Positions 1 through 8,500 of a stretch of 64,000 bases of DNA are shown here, in pieces. Within the stretch, counting starts at the first letter, position 1. Each line of letters begins with the position of its first letter. The position numbers and the translations under genes are program-made. Below the pieces are notes generated by a model, which was not told where the DNA came from, ran no database searches, and saw only the letters and a list, made by a program, of their open reading frames with translations. The stretch is from DATDAW01 sp036524675 (GTDB lineage: Bacteria > Verrucomicrobiota > Verrucomicrobiia > Chthoniobacterales > DASVRZ01). The stretch is from NCBI GenBank assembly GCA_036524675.1, contig DATDBU010000027.1:3297-67296 (forward strand), written 5' to 3'.

Positions 1-1
1 T

Positions 2-457
2 GCTTATTTTGGCGCGGGTATTCTCGCGGGTGGCATCGAATTTTTTGGCGCCTGTTTAGATGCCCACCCTATTCCCGAAGAGAAAAAGTCTGCAGAAAGA
101 TTCTGCCTTGCATTGAATACGTTATTTCCTGCCGCATATCATCCACTCTCTCGCCCGGCCCCGTATACAAAGAACGAAAAAGGGACACACGATCTATATA
201 CGTCTTTGCGATGTGGAATGGCTCACGTCCTACGACCACAAGGAGTGTTCCTTACAGGCGGAATCGCCGAAGCAACTGTCGATGGAAATAGTCACCTCCA
301 AATCCTTACACGTGACGGGAAAAGCGGTCCGCTAATTATTGTCGAGCAGTTCGCTGCTGATTTCGTTGCGGCCGCGAAACAGCTACAGGCGCAGCTATGT
401 TCCGCGCCGTTGCCGCAGAAGTTAGCTGGCGATTTCCTTAAGGTCTGGCCATCATAA
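2..457 (+). CDS. Hypothetical protein, 5' end outside the window
   Basis: The frame is open from base 2, so only the C-terminal 151 residues are here; the apparent ATG at 113 is internal. The visible part contains a hydrophobic glycine-rich opening, then a central stretch with the pattern LYTSLRCGMAHVLRPQG, and ends in a charged region with LIIVEQFAADFVAA. The LRCGMAH pattern resembles a family of uncharacterised soluble bacterial proteins, but I cannot name a function. No signal peptide can be judged because the start is missing. A stop (TAA) follows at 455-457, and about 120 bases separate it from the transposase relic. Confidence 0.6.
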   Translation, partial: AYFGAGILAGGIEFFGACLDAHPIPEEKKSAERFCLALNTLFPAAYHPLSRPAPYTKNEKGTHDLYTSLRCGMAHVLRPQGVFLTGGIAEATVDGNSHLQILTRDGKSGPLIIVEQFAADFVAAAKQLQAQLCSAPLPQKLAGDFLKVWPS

Positions 458-580
458 TATGAAAAATAGGCTAACAAGGCGCTAGAGGGAACACGATTGT
501 CGCTATCTGGTTATCTGGTGTTGATGTTTGCCTGAAGACGGGCTTTTCAGGATTTGAAAAGCACTTTTCCGCGTATCTGT

Positions 581-1346
581 TTAGCCTCGTTGGTGGAGGG
601 CGAGACGTGGGGCGATGAAGGCGACAAAGTCGTGGGCGCGCTGGGAGCAGGTGGCGCTCAAAGAGGCGAGGAGTTGCCAGGCGGCGGCTCCCCGGTTGGT
701 TTTGTTGCCGCAGGAGAGCTTTCGCGTGATGACCGCGCCGCGCAGCTGACGTTCAGCCAGGTTGTTGGCAGCCTCGGCCTGGGGATGATCCAGGAAGCTC
801 AACAGGTGGTCGCGCTGTTTGGCGATACGGCTGCGAAAGCGTTCCTGCGCGGGGTCGCCGCGCGGATTGGCAAAGAGCGCGTTGGCACGGCTCTCAAGCA
901 GGACGCGGTGGGTCTGCGCCTCCGCTTCGTCGAGTTCGGGCAGTTGTTTCTTTAAGGCCATCGCGTCTTCAAAGAAGGCTCTCGACCGAGCACCCAATCT
1001 TCGAGGCCGGCGCTTGGTGGCCGTTGATTTCTTTGGGCTACCTTGAGGGCTTTGAGGTGATGGGCATAGCATTTGTGCTGATGGGCCGTCGCGCCGTCAT
1101 AGACAGACGGCAGTCGCTGATGAGCAGCCCGGGATAGTCTGGCGGCAGGATGTCGTGGAAGGTGGCCCGGTCCCGGTGATCGACCACACGATAAAGCGTG
1201 AGTCCTTCGCTGCCCGGCGTGGCAAAGACCCATAGGCTGCAGGACGCACTGTTTTTCCACCAACTGGTTTCGTCGCTGTGGACGACCCGCTCCTGTAGCC
1301 GCCCAATGTCCGCTCGCATCCGCATCAGGCACAGGTGAATTTTTCG
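581..1346 (-). pseudogene. IS66-family transposase remnant, frameshifted and 5'-truncated
   Basis: Three pieces of one protein lie in three minus-strand frames. The N-proximal piece (about 1346-1125) has the DDE-type core start ERVVHSDETSWWK and ends near LLISDC. The middle piece (about 1130-1000) reads YDGATAHQHKCYAHHLKAL. The last piece (about 1000-581) reads SRIAKQRDHLLSFL, then AEAANNLAERQLRG and a C-terminal tail typical of IS66 TnpC proteins. Two frameshifts and loss of the N-terminal zinc-finger half mean it cannot make active transposase. No terminal inverted repeats were recognised, so the element boundaries are open. Its upstream edge abuts the truncated gene at about 1335. Confidence 0.85.
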
Positions 1347-1738
1347 CGCAGCACCTTTCTGAATCAGCGCGATGTGGAAATGGAGGGAGCCGCGGAGCGA
1401 ATTCACTCGGAGGCGACGACCCGGCTGGCTTCTCTCGCCGATTACGGCGTCACCGCCGCCGCGTTGGAAGAGCTGGAGGACGATATCGACGCCTATGCCG
1501 CTATTGCCGAATCCCCGCGCATCGGCATTGCGGGACGCAAAACGATCACCAACCAGCTCGCTGAAGAGTTTCGCAAGGCGGAAAGCATCCTCAAGGACAT
1601 CCTCGACCGGCTGGCGCTCCAGTTCAAAACGACGAATCCGGAGTCTTCAACGATTACACCAACGCCCGGACCATTATCGATCGTGCCGGCGGGCTGAAGC
1701 CAAACGCCGAAGTTGCGTTGCCAGCTGCAAATGGATGA
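1335..1738 (+). pseudogene. Truncated and frameshifted hypothetical protein
   Basis: The readable product contains RIHSEATTRLASLADYGVTA, an acidic helix, then RKTITNQLAEEFRKAESILKDILDRLALQFK. This pattern belongs to an uncharacterised alpha-helical family in which a segment of roughly 90 residues normally precedes it; here that segment is absent because the frame starts at the transposase relic. At about 1643 the frame breaks: reading on in the next frame gives FNDYTNARTIIDRAGG, the expected family C-terminus, and a TGA at 1736-1738. One missing T after GAG at 1641-1643 would explain it. It is therefore probably dead, unless the missing base is a sequencing error and an upstream start is used. 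Confidence 0.6.
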
Positions 1739-1769
1739 CCGGCAGATCGGCGAGCATTTGCCGTATCCT

Positions 1770-2759
1770 TTACGCCGCCGGCACGAGCACCGCCGCTCCG
1801 GTCAATCGGCCGGAGCGCAGACGATCCAACGCTTCATTGGCTTGCTCCAAAGGAAACGGGATCGTCTCGGTATGGACCGGCACTTTGGGAGCAAGTGACA
1901 GAAATTCGCTTCCGTCGCTTCGGGTCAGATTCGCCACCGAGCAGATCGAGCGTTCACCCCACAGTTCGGCGTAAGGAAAGGACGGAATGTCGCTCATGTG
2001 GATACCGCCGCACACGACGGGTGCGCCCTTGCGAACGGCGCGCAAGGCCGCTGGAACGAGCTCCCCTGCCGGGGCGAAAATGAGGGCTGCGTCGAGGGGT
2101 TCGGGAGGCATTTCGTCGGAGCCGCCCGCCCATGTCGCTCCAAAACGGCGGGCAAACTCCTGCGCCTTCGTGTCTCCCGGCCGCGTGAATCCGAAGACTT
2201 CGCGATTCTCGAAGCGAGCGATCTGCACCGCGATGTGTGCCGCCGCGCCGAACCCATAAAATCCGATTCGCCGTGCGTCGCCAGCCTTGCGAAGCGTGCG
2301 ATAGCCGATCAATCCGGCGCACAGCAAAGGCGCGCTCGCCACATCGTCCAACTCGCCCGGAAGCGGAAAACAAAACCTCGCATCGGCCACCGTGTATTCC
2401 GCGTAACCGCCATCGATCGTATACCCGGTAAAGCGCGCGTGATCGCAGAGGTTTTCGCGTCCCGAACGGCAATAGTCGCACTCGCCGCATGTCCATCCCA
2501 GCCAGGGAATACCCACGCGTTCGCCAATCTGGAAATGCCCGCCCCCCTCGCCTGTCGCTTCGACACGGCCGACGATCTCGTGCCCGGGAATCAACGGCAG
2601 TTTGGGATCGGGCAACTCGCCGTCCACCAGGTGCAGATCGGTCCGGCACACGCCGCATGCGCTCACTTTAACAAGCAGCTGACCCGGTCCCGGGATCGGT
2701 GTGGCAATTTCCTGCAAAACCAGCGGTCGATCCGCGTTTTCAAAAACCATTGCCCGCAT
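1770..2759 (-). CDS. Zinc-dependent alcohol dehydrogenase family protein
   Basis: This 329-residue protein is a medium-chain dehydrogenase/reductase that would oxidise alcohols or reduce aldehydes with NAD(P)H. Visible catalytic-zinc ligands are C35 and C38 (ACGVC) and the GHE at 59-61. The structural zinc lobe has C91, C94, C97 and C105. The nucleotide-binding segment reads GFYGFGAAAHIAVQIA around residue 165, a slightly unusual version of the Rossmann glycine motif. Length and motifs match the short 'adh_fam_2' class of alcohol dehydrogenases. The ATG at 2759 is chosen; a second ATG three codons later is possible. It stands alone, divergent from the propeller gene at 3057. Confidence 0.85.
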   Translation of the reverse strand: MRAMVFENADRPLVLQEIATPIPGPGQLLVKVSACGVCRTDLHLVDGELPDPKLPLIPGHEIVGRVEATGEGGGHFQIGERVGIPWLGWTCGECDYCRSGRENLCDHARFTGYTIDGGYAEYTVADARFCFPLPGELDDVASAPLLCAGLIGYRTLRKAGDARRIGFYGFGAAAHIAVQIARFENREVFGFTRPGDTKAQEFARRFGATWAGGSDEMPPEPLDAALIFAPAGELVPAALRAVRKGAPVVCGGIHMSDIPSFPYAELWGERSICSVANLTRSDGSEFLSLAPKVPVHTETIPFPLEQANEALDRLRSGRLTGAAVLVPAA

Positions 2760-3056
2760 GCGAGAAGCCTATGGCAATTTGTCGTTCCGAGCCAGCGTGC
2801 CGCAACCTTTGAACGAAACGGGGATGCACACGCACCCGGTTTCTGCATTTCTTCCGCGGCAACCGGCCAAAAGCCGCAGAGGCATCGCAATCCCTCTCCG
2901 GAAAAGTGTCGGAAATTGACGGAAAAACACCGGCACGGTTTCTCGCTTCATTTCCATCTTTCCTGCAAAACACCGGAACCGACCGGCAAAATGCCCGGCT
3001 TGTTCTTTGTCACTGCCTGCTCTTCGAAAGACATTTCGGTGACAGGAATCCAAACC
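2760..3056. other. Divergent intergenic region with CCGGAAA/CACCGG-like words
   Basis: This 297-base gap lies between two divergent genes and should hold both promoters, although I cannot pick convincing -35/-10 pairs. Short related words recur within about 110 bases (CCGGAAAAG, GACGGAAAAACACCGG, AAAACACCGG, ACCGGCAAAA). A plus-strand frame stays open through the gap and into the next gene. I take that as accidental, because no signal peptide or domain supports it upstream of 3057. Confidence 0.4.
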
Positions 3057-4091
3057 ATGAACTATCGACACCGATTCAAAAAAAGCTACCGCAGCATCAT
3101 TCGCCTCCAGGCGATGGCGGGAACTTTGGTCGGTCTGGCTTCGGTCCCATTGGTATCGTTCGCTGAACCCATTGAGCCGGAGACGAAGCTGACCTCAAAA
3201 GGCAACATTCGCACTCCGGGAAGTTTTCAATACCCGAACGGCATTGCCCGCTCGACGGATGGCAAGCTGTATGTGGGCTCCGTAGTAAGCGGCAAGATTC
3301 TAGAGGTGAGTCCCGATGGCAAGATCATCGACTATTTTTCAGGCTCCGAGGACATCCTGGCAGCGGTGACGCTGCGTTTGGACGAGCCTCGCGGATTGCT
3401 GTGGGGATCCGCACCAGACTTTCTGGGAACCAAACAAGCGGACGGAACTGTAACTCGGCGCCCGGCCAACATCTTTGTGATGGACGTGGCGACGAAACAG
3501 GTCCGTCAGCTTTTCCAGTTACCAGACAAAGGATTTCCCAACGATCTGGTTCTCGATGAAAAAGGAGGCGCCTTCGTCACCGACAGCACGCAACCGCGCA
3601 TCCATTACATCGCGCCGGGGGCAACCAAATCGGAAATCTGGGTGGAAGATCCAAAATTTTCCGGGGGCAAAGTCCTGCTGTCCGGCATTGTGCGCACGAC
3701 AGACGGCGTCATTTACGTCGCCCAATTCAGCACCGGGAAGATCTTCAAAGTTACGAAGGCTGCCGATGGAAAAGCTACGGTTACCGAATTACCTCTGGCG
3801 CGTCCGTTGGAAACGCCGGACGGAATGGCCCTGGACGAGAAAGGCCGGCTGATTGTCCTCGAGGGAGCGATCAAGTCTGGCGACGGAAAGATTTCGCTGA
3901 TCGATCCCTCGGAGCCGTCGGCCGCGATCGCTGTCCAGACACTTGCCCAGAGTCTTACTTCGCCTGCAAATCTGACGATTCAAGGAAGCGCTGTTTACGT
4001 CACCGAGGCCCGCCTGCGCCATCGGCTTGTGCCTGGACTGGAAAACCAGGTGCCCTCGGAATTTTTCATCCGGCAGTATGAGCTGGAGTGA
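3057..4091 (+). CDS. Exported SMP-30/gluconolactonase-like beta-propeller protein
   Basis: The 344-residue product begins with a basic n-region and a hydrophobic stretch ending VSFA (cleavage predicted after about residue 36), so it is probably periplasmic or extracellular. The mature part repeats blades such as YPNGIARSTDGKLYVGS, GFPNDLVLDEKGGAFVTD and TPDGMALDEKGRLIVLEG, the pattern of SMP-30/gluconolaconase/LRE propellers that bind a divalent metal and often act on lactones. The start at 3057 is preferred over longer versions of the same frame because only it exposes the signal peptide. The substrate is not predictable. The following MRJP-type gene on the same strand is also an exported propeller. 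Confidence 0.75.
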   Translation: MNYRHRFKKSYRSIIRLQAMAGTLVGLASVPLVSFAEPIEPETKLTSKGNIRTPGSFQYPNGIARSTDGKLYVGSVVSGKILEVSPDGKIIDYFSGSEDILAAVTLRLDEPRGLLWGSAPDFLGTKQADGTVTRRPANIFVMDVATKQVRQLFQLPDKGFPNDLVLDEKGGAFVTDSTQPRIHYIAPGATKSEIWVEDPKFSGGKVLLSGIVRTTDGVIYVAQFSTGKIFKVTKAADGKATVTELPLARPLETPDGMALDEKGRLIVLEGAIKSGDGKISLIDPSEPSAAIAVQTLAQSLTSPANLTIQGSAVYVTEARLRHRLVPGLENQVPSEFFIRQYELE

Positions 4092-4113
4092 GCGCGCTCG
4101 GACTAGGGAAACA

Positions 4114-4131
4114 CTGATTTAAAAGAATCAG
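4114..4131 (+). terminator. Small hairpin after the SMP-30-like gene
   Basis: CTGATT (4114-4119) and AATCAG (4126-4131) form a 6-bp stem with a 6-base loop, 23 bases after the stop codon. There is no T-run, so intrinsic termination is only a possibility. Confidence 0.25.
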
Positions 4132-4262
4132 TCACCCCAAGACACCAAGAACACCAAGGATTTAAGGATATTTTAGGTCAAAAATTAGCTCGCCCCGTGG
4201 AAATTACGTTCTTCGATGCGTTGTTTTCCGCTTCCTTGGTGTCTTGGTGCCTTGGTGGTTCA
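4131..4262. repeat. Inverted pair of CACCAAG-type tandem words
   Basis: The left arm (about 4131-4159) is built from repeated CACCAAGA/ACACCAAGG words. The right arm (about 4232-4261) carries the complementary CCTTGGTG/TCTTGGTG words. They could fold into a long imperfect hairpin with a loop of about 70 bases. The right arm runs up against the likely start of the next gene. Similar CCAAG-word repeats are scattered through many soil-bacterial genomes, which is recall rather than a search. Confidence 0.7.
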
Positions 4263-5450
4263 TTGAATCGGCGTTTTCCTAGAAGATACCTACTGCGAGG
4301 GCCGGCAATACTGGCTGTCCTTCTTCTGGCGACGCTCTCGGAAATTTCCGCTGCCTCTGGGGACGTGACTGGTTCCCCGGATCGTCCGCCGCAAAATGTG
4401 GAGATCGTCACATCGATCGCACCGCCTAATCCCGATCCCTCAGGCATTGCGGTTTCCAAAGAGGGGCGCGTCTTTCTCGGTTTCCCGCGCCATGCAGACA
4501 ATCATCAGCAATTTTCGCTGGCTGAGCTCAAAGACGGCGCGCTAATTCCCTTCCCCAGCCGGGACTACGTTTATCCCTCCAAGAAGCCGTTTAACGAATG
4601 GTCGGTGTCTCCACATGGGATGACGATGGATGGCAATGATGTTCTCTGGGTGCTCGATGATGGCAAGCGTGCCGGGATCAAGGAAATCCCGGAAGGCGCT
4701 GCCAAAGTGGTAGGCATAAACATCAGCACCGGAAAGATCATCGCGTCCATCGTCATCGGGCGGGAGGCAATGGGCGATGACAGCCATTTGAACGATCTGC
4801 GTGTGGACCTGACCCATGGTGAAAAAGGCACGGTATACATCGCCAACTCCGGATTCGGAGCCCGCTATTCGCTCGTCGTGGTCGACATTGCTTCCGGCAA
4901 ATCGCGCGAAGTTCTGTTGAATCTGCCTTGCACCTCGCCGGAGCCAGGATTCGTGGCGTTTCTGGAAGGGCAACCCAAGGTTTTTGATCCGAAAAGACCG
5001 ACGTTCCCGATCGGTGGCGCGGATGGAATCGCTCTTGGCGCCGACAGCAAAAAAGTCTATTGGACAGCGATCAGCGGCCGGAAATTATTCAGCATTCCCA
5101 CGGCCGTGTTGAGCGATTTCCAGAGGTCGGAAGCGGAGCTGGAAAAGGCAGTGGTTTTTGAGGGCGAACACCCTGCCTGCGATGGCTTGGCCGATAACTC
5201 AGAAGGCAACATTTACTTCGGCGCATTCGAGCAACTCTCGCTGGTAAAGCGGCTGCCTACGGGGCAATTCGAATTGCTTGCCCATGATACGCGCTTTGGC
5301 TGGCCCGATGGCCTCGCGTATCGCAACGGCTGGCTCTACGTAACCCTTGGCCAATGGAACCGTTTGCCCGGTTTCAACGATGGCAAAGAGCTCCGCCAAC
5401 CACCTTTTCTTGTCGTGCGGATTCGAGTTGATCATCAGAGCCAATCCTAA
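4263..5450 (+). CDS. Exported major royal jelly protein (MRJP/yellow)-family propeller
   Basis: The open frame reaches back to a GTG at 4197, but 4232-4261 is repeat sequence. A TTG at 4263 gives a textbook signal peptide (basic NRRFPRR, hydrophobic AILAVLLLATL, cleavage near ISA-AS), so I chose it. The mature protein has PSGIAVSKEGRVFLGFPRH near its start, then HGMTMDGNDVLWVLDDG, DSHLNDLRVDL, GGADGIALGADSKKVYWTA and CDGLADNSEGNIYFG. This blade series is characteristic of MRJP/yellow proteins. In bacteria these are exported six-bladed propellers of uncertain ligand or enzymatic role. About 395 residues, the usual length. It ends convergently with the TIR-WD40 gene. Confidence 0.75.
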   Translation: MNRRFPRRYLLRGPAILAVLLLATLSEISAASGDVTGSPDRPPQNVEIVTSIAPPNPDPSGIAVSKEGRVFLGFPRHADNHQQFSLAELKDGALIPFPSRDYVYPSKKPFNEWSVSPHGMTMDGNDVLWVLDDGKRAGIKEIPEGAAKVVGINISTGKIIASIVIGREAMGDDSHLNDLRVDLTHGEKGTVYIANSGFGARYSLVVVDIASGKSREVLLNLPCTSPEPGFVAFLEGQPKVFDPKRPTFPIGGADGIALGADSKKVYWTAISGRKLFSIPTAVLSDFQRSEAELEKAVVFEGEHPACDGLADNSEGNIYFGAFEQLSLVKRLPTGQFELLAHDTRFGWPDGLAYRNGWLYVTLGQWNRLPGFNDGKELRQPPFLVVRIRVDHQSQS

Positions 5451-5457
5451 CCTGCGC

Positions 5458-5477
5458 GACTTGCCGTGCAGCAAGTC
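5458..5477 (+). terminator. Candidate hairpin after the MRJP-like gene
   Basis: GACTTGC (5458-5464) pairs perfectly with GCAAGTC (5471-5477) across a 6-base loop, 7 bases past the stop codon. No T-tract follows, so it may be a processing or Rho-assisted site rather than a classic terminator. Confidence 0.35.
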
Positions 5478-5502
5478 ATGAAACTACGGCAAAGAGCGCA
5501 AA

Positions 5503-5580
5503 TTCGTCCTCGTCCTTCGTTCTCCTGCTCGTCCTCGACAGCACCATGCTGCGACGACACGGGACGAGTACCTTGATTTC
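5503..5580. repeat. TCGTCC-type tandem words with a partial inverted arm
   Basis: Between the convergent gene ends, 5504-5539 is made of repeated TCGTCCT/TCGTTCTC/CTCGTCCTCG words. A shorter complementary stretch (GACGACACGGGACGAGTACC) lies at 5561-5580. It has the same architecture as the other short-word inverted repeats in the window, though the right arm is degenerate. Confidence 0.5.
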
Positions 5581-8500
5581 AATGATCACCGTTTTCAGCC
5601 TCTCTCGTATCCGCCGCCAGAAAATATCGCTTGCGATCGTCGCTCGTAAGATGCCGCGGCACAACCTTCAGCGCATGGGTGATAGCCGCATTGCTAGTCG
5701 GAAACACTGGGAAGATCCGCACCACACCGTCTTCGGAAACGGTCATCACACCTGAAGAGTCGGGGGCGAACGCGATCTGCTTGATTCTGTCTTTGCTGAG
5801 CACAGCGAGCTGTCGCCCGGAAGGCGTGTCCCAGAGGCGGACTGTGCCGTCCAGTTGTGAATAGGTCACAACACGGGCGCTGTCGGGGCTGAAGGCGGCG
5901 ATGTTTATCGGGTTCTCATGCCCGCGCAACACCGCGATTTCCCGACCCGACGCCGCGTCCCAGAGTTGCGCGGCCGCGACGCCTGACGAGAAGGTGAGCA
6001 CTCGCGATCCATCGGGCGAGAGCAATGCGCCCCTGACGCCGATCGGGTCACGCAGAACCATGAGCTCCCGCCCCGAATCGCTGTCCCAGAGGCGTGCCAC
6101 TTCGTCGTAAGCCACCGTGAGGATACGGCGGCCGTCGGGACTGAACGCCGGATCCACCACTTCATCTTCGTGCCCGGGAAGCGCCATGAGCTCATGGCCG
6201 TCACGCAGGTCCCACACGCGTGCCGTGCGGTTCTGAGAAGCGGTGAGAACGCGTTTTCCGTCGGGACTAAAGACAGCCTTTGTAATATAACCCCCGGGGC
6301 CGCGCAGGACCGCGAGTTGATTGCCCGAGATGGAGTCCCACAAATAGGCAGTCCCCACCCAGTTGCTCGTGAGTTCGTCGGGACCCAAAGCGATGGTCAC
6401 GATCCGGGCCCCGTCAGGGCTGAAGGCCACCGAACTTAGTGCGCCGTCGTGACGCAGGATTGCCAGTTCGCGACCGTTGGCTGCGTCCCATACTCGCGCG
6501 GTGCGGTCGTCCGCGCGAGTGAGAACACGCGTCCCGTCGGCATTGAAAACAGCTTCACGCACCTTGGAATTGTGGCCAACCATGGATGCGAGTTCGGCGC
6601 CGTCGCTGAGGTTCCAGACCCGCGCGGTGGCGTCATCCGAGACTGTAAGGGCGCGCGAGCCGTCCGGGCTGAAGGCAGCGGACACTACCGCAGCCTGGTG
6701 TCCTCGCAGGACCACCAGTTCCTTGCCGGTCGAAGCGTCCCAAAGCCGGGCGACGTTTTCTCCTGCCGTGGTAAGAATATGCGCGCCGTCAGGACTGAAC
6801 ACCGCCCGGTGGATTGTCGAGCCGGCGGCTGTCTTCAGGACCATGACTTCAGCCCCGCCGAGCCCCTCCCACAGGCGTGCTGTGCCGTCCTGCGACGTCG
6901 TGAGGACGCGTGTTCCGTCTGAACTGAAGATTGCCTGCTGAACGGGAGCGGTATGCCCCCGCAGGACAACCAGTTCTTTGCCGTCGGCTGCACCCCAGAT
7001 CCGCGCAGTGCCGTCCTGCGATGCTGTGAGGAACCGCTCCCCATCGATGCTGAAAACGACGGAGTCGACTGCGCCCGAGTGGCTGAAGACGACGTTCGAA
7101 CCTGAGGCCGGCGCATCATGCGGAAGGATTGCGAGCTGTCGGGCCGCCGCTGTTTCCCACAAGTGCGCCCCGTCGCCTACGGTCACAAAACGCGTGCCGT
7201 CAGGGCTAAAGACGGGCTCAGTGCCAACGTTCGCTAACTCTCGGCCGGAGGCGGTGTCCCACAGCCAGGCGCCACCCTCCAACTGGTGGGCAGTCACCAC
7301 CCGCTTGCCATCTGGACTGAAAAAGGCGCGCTGGATGTTACGCCCGAAAGAGCCGAGCGTTGCAACGACCTCTTCCGAAGCAACGTCCCAAACCCGGGCC
7401 GGACCGGGAAGCGGAGCAGTGAGGAGGAACCTGCCGTCCGGGCTTAGAGCGGCGTTCATAAGAAATGGTCCTGCCTGAACAGAAGTGATTTCACGACCCG
7501 AAGGAATTTCCCAGACACGGACGGAACCGTCTATCGAAGAGATCAGAAGACGCGAACCATCCCGGCTGAACGTCCCTGGCAAGAGGCCGAAGCCGCCCCG
7601 CAACAGAGTGCCAATTTCCCGATCTTCGACGATATCCCATAGGCGTGCCACGCCGTCGAACGAGACGGCGAGCATGATCCTCCCGTCGGGACTGAAGGCA
7701 CCAAAGATGCCTTTCCCTAGAAATGCGATCTGCCGCCCCGAGGCGGTGTCCCACAGGCGTGTACCGGCGGCTTTCGAGTAAGTGAGAAGCCGCTCACCAT
7801 TCGGACTGAAGAAACCCTTTTCGATTGGCTCATCGGGATTTCCGAAGGTCGCAAGTTCGGCACCGTCTGACGCGCTCCACAATTGCGCGACGCCGGCATC
7901 GGACACAGTCAACAGGCGGCTCCCATCAGGACTGAAGTCGGCCTGACGAACGGGAGCATTCCTGCCGACGGATGCGATCCTTGAGCCATCGTAGCCATCC
8001 CATAGTTGGAGGCTGCCGTCCTTTGCCAAAGTGAACAAACGCTTTCCTTGGGCATCGAAGGCCGCCCGTTGGATTGGAGACGCGTGATGGAACACAGCAA
8101 GCTCGCGCCGTTCATAGATCGCCTGATGCAGAGCGATCTCCGCCTCGTCAACGTAAGGTCGCTCTGGTCGATCCAAATCATGGGGCAAGGCCTCCAGCGC
8201 CAGCAGAATTCCCGCCGTGGCGTTCCCGCTTGCCGTCTCCCGATGGGAAAGGCCGGCCAGGAACCGCGATTGATTACGGAGAGCGCGATCCCGTTCAGTC
8301 ACCGCAATTCGACGATTTGCTTCGGCCCATAAACCCAGGCTGGATATAACCAACGCGAGCACCAGCAGGAACGCCGTCCCAAACGCGAGATACCGCACCC
8401 TTCGTTCTTGCTCACGTTGTCGGAGATCGTCGAAGCGACATCCGAGGATCGTCGCCAGCAGGCGGAGCTTCGCCATTTGTTTCCGAAAAGCGCGGCTGTC

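Noticed and set aside
1372..1974. 200-codon plus-strand open frame over the truncated gene and the alcohol dehydrogenase end
   Set aside because: Arg/Ser-rich composition typical of an out-of-frame GC-rich shadow; real family motifs are in other frames.
1998..3056. Plus-strand open frame running in front of the SMP-30-like gene (would give a 697-residue protein)
   Set aside because: It lies antisense to the clear alcohol dehydrogenase and crosses a divergent promoter region; the signal peptide at 3057 marks the true start.
6477..6941. Several plus-strand frames of 70-166 codons across the WD40 region
   Set aside because: They echo the WD40 periodicity of the minus-strand gene and repeat the same shadow pattern.
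6000..8100. Apparent repeat array that could be taken for CRISPR or satellite DNA
   Set aside because: The period is about 120-130 bases, degenerate and in frame, as expected for WD40 blades; no identical repeats with unique spacers.
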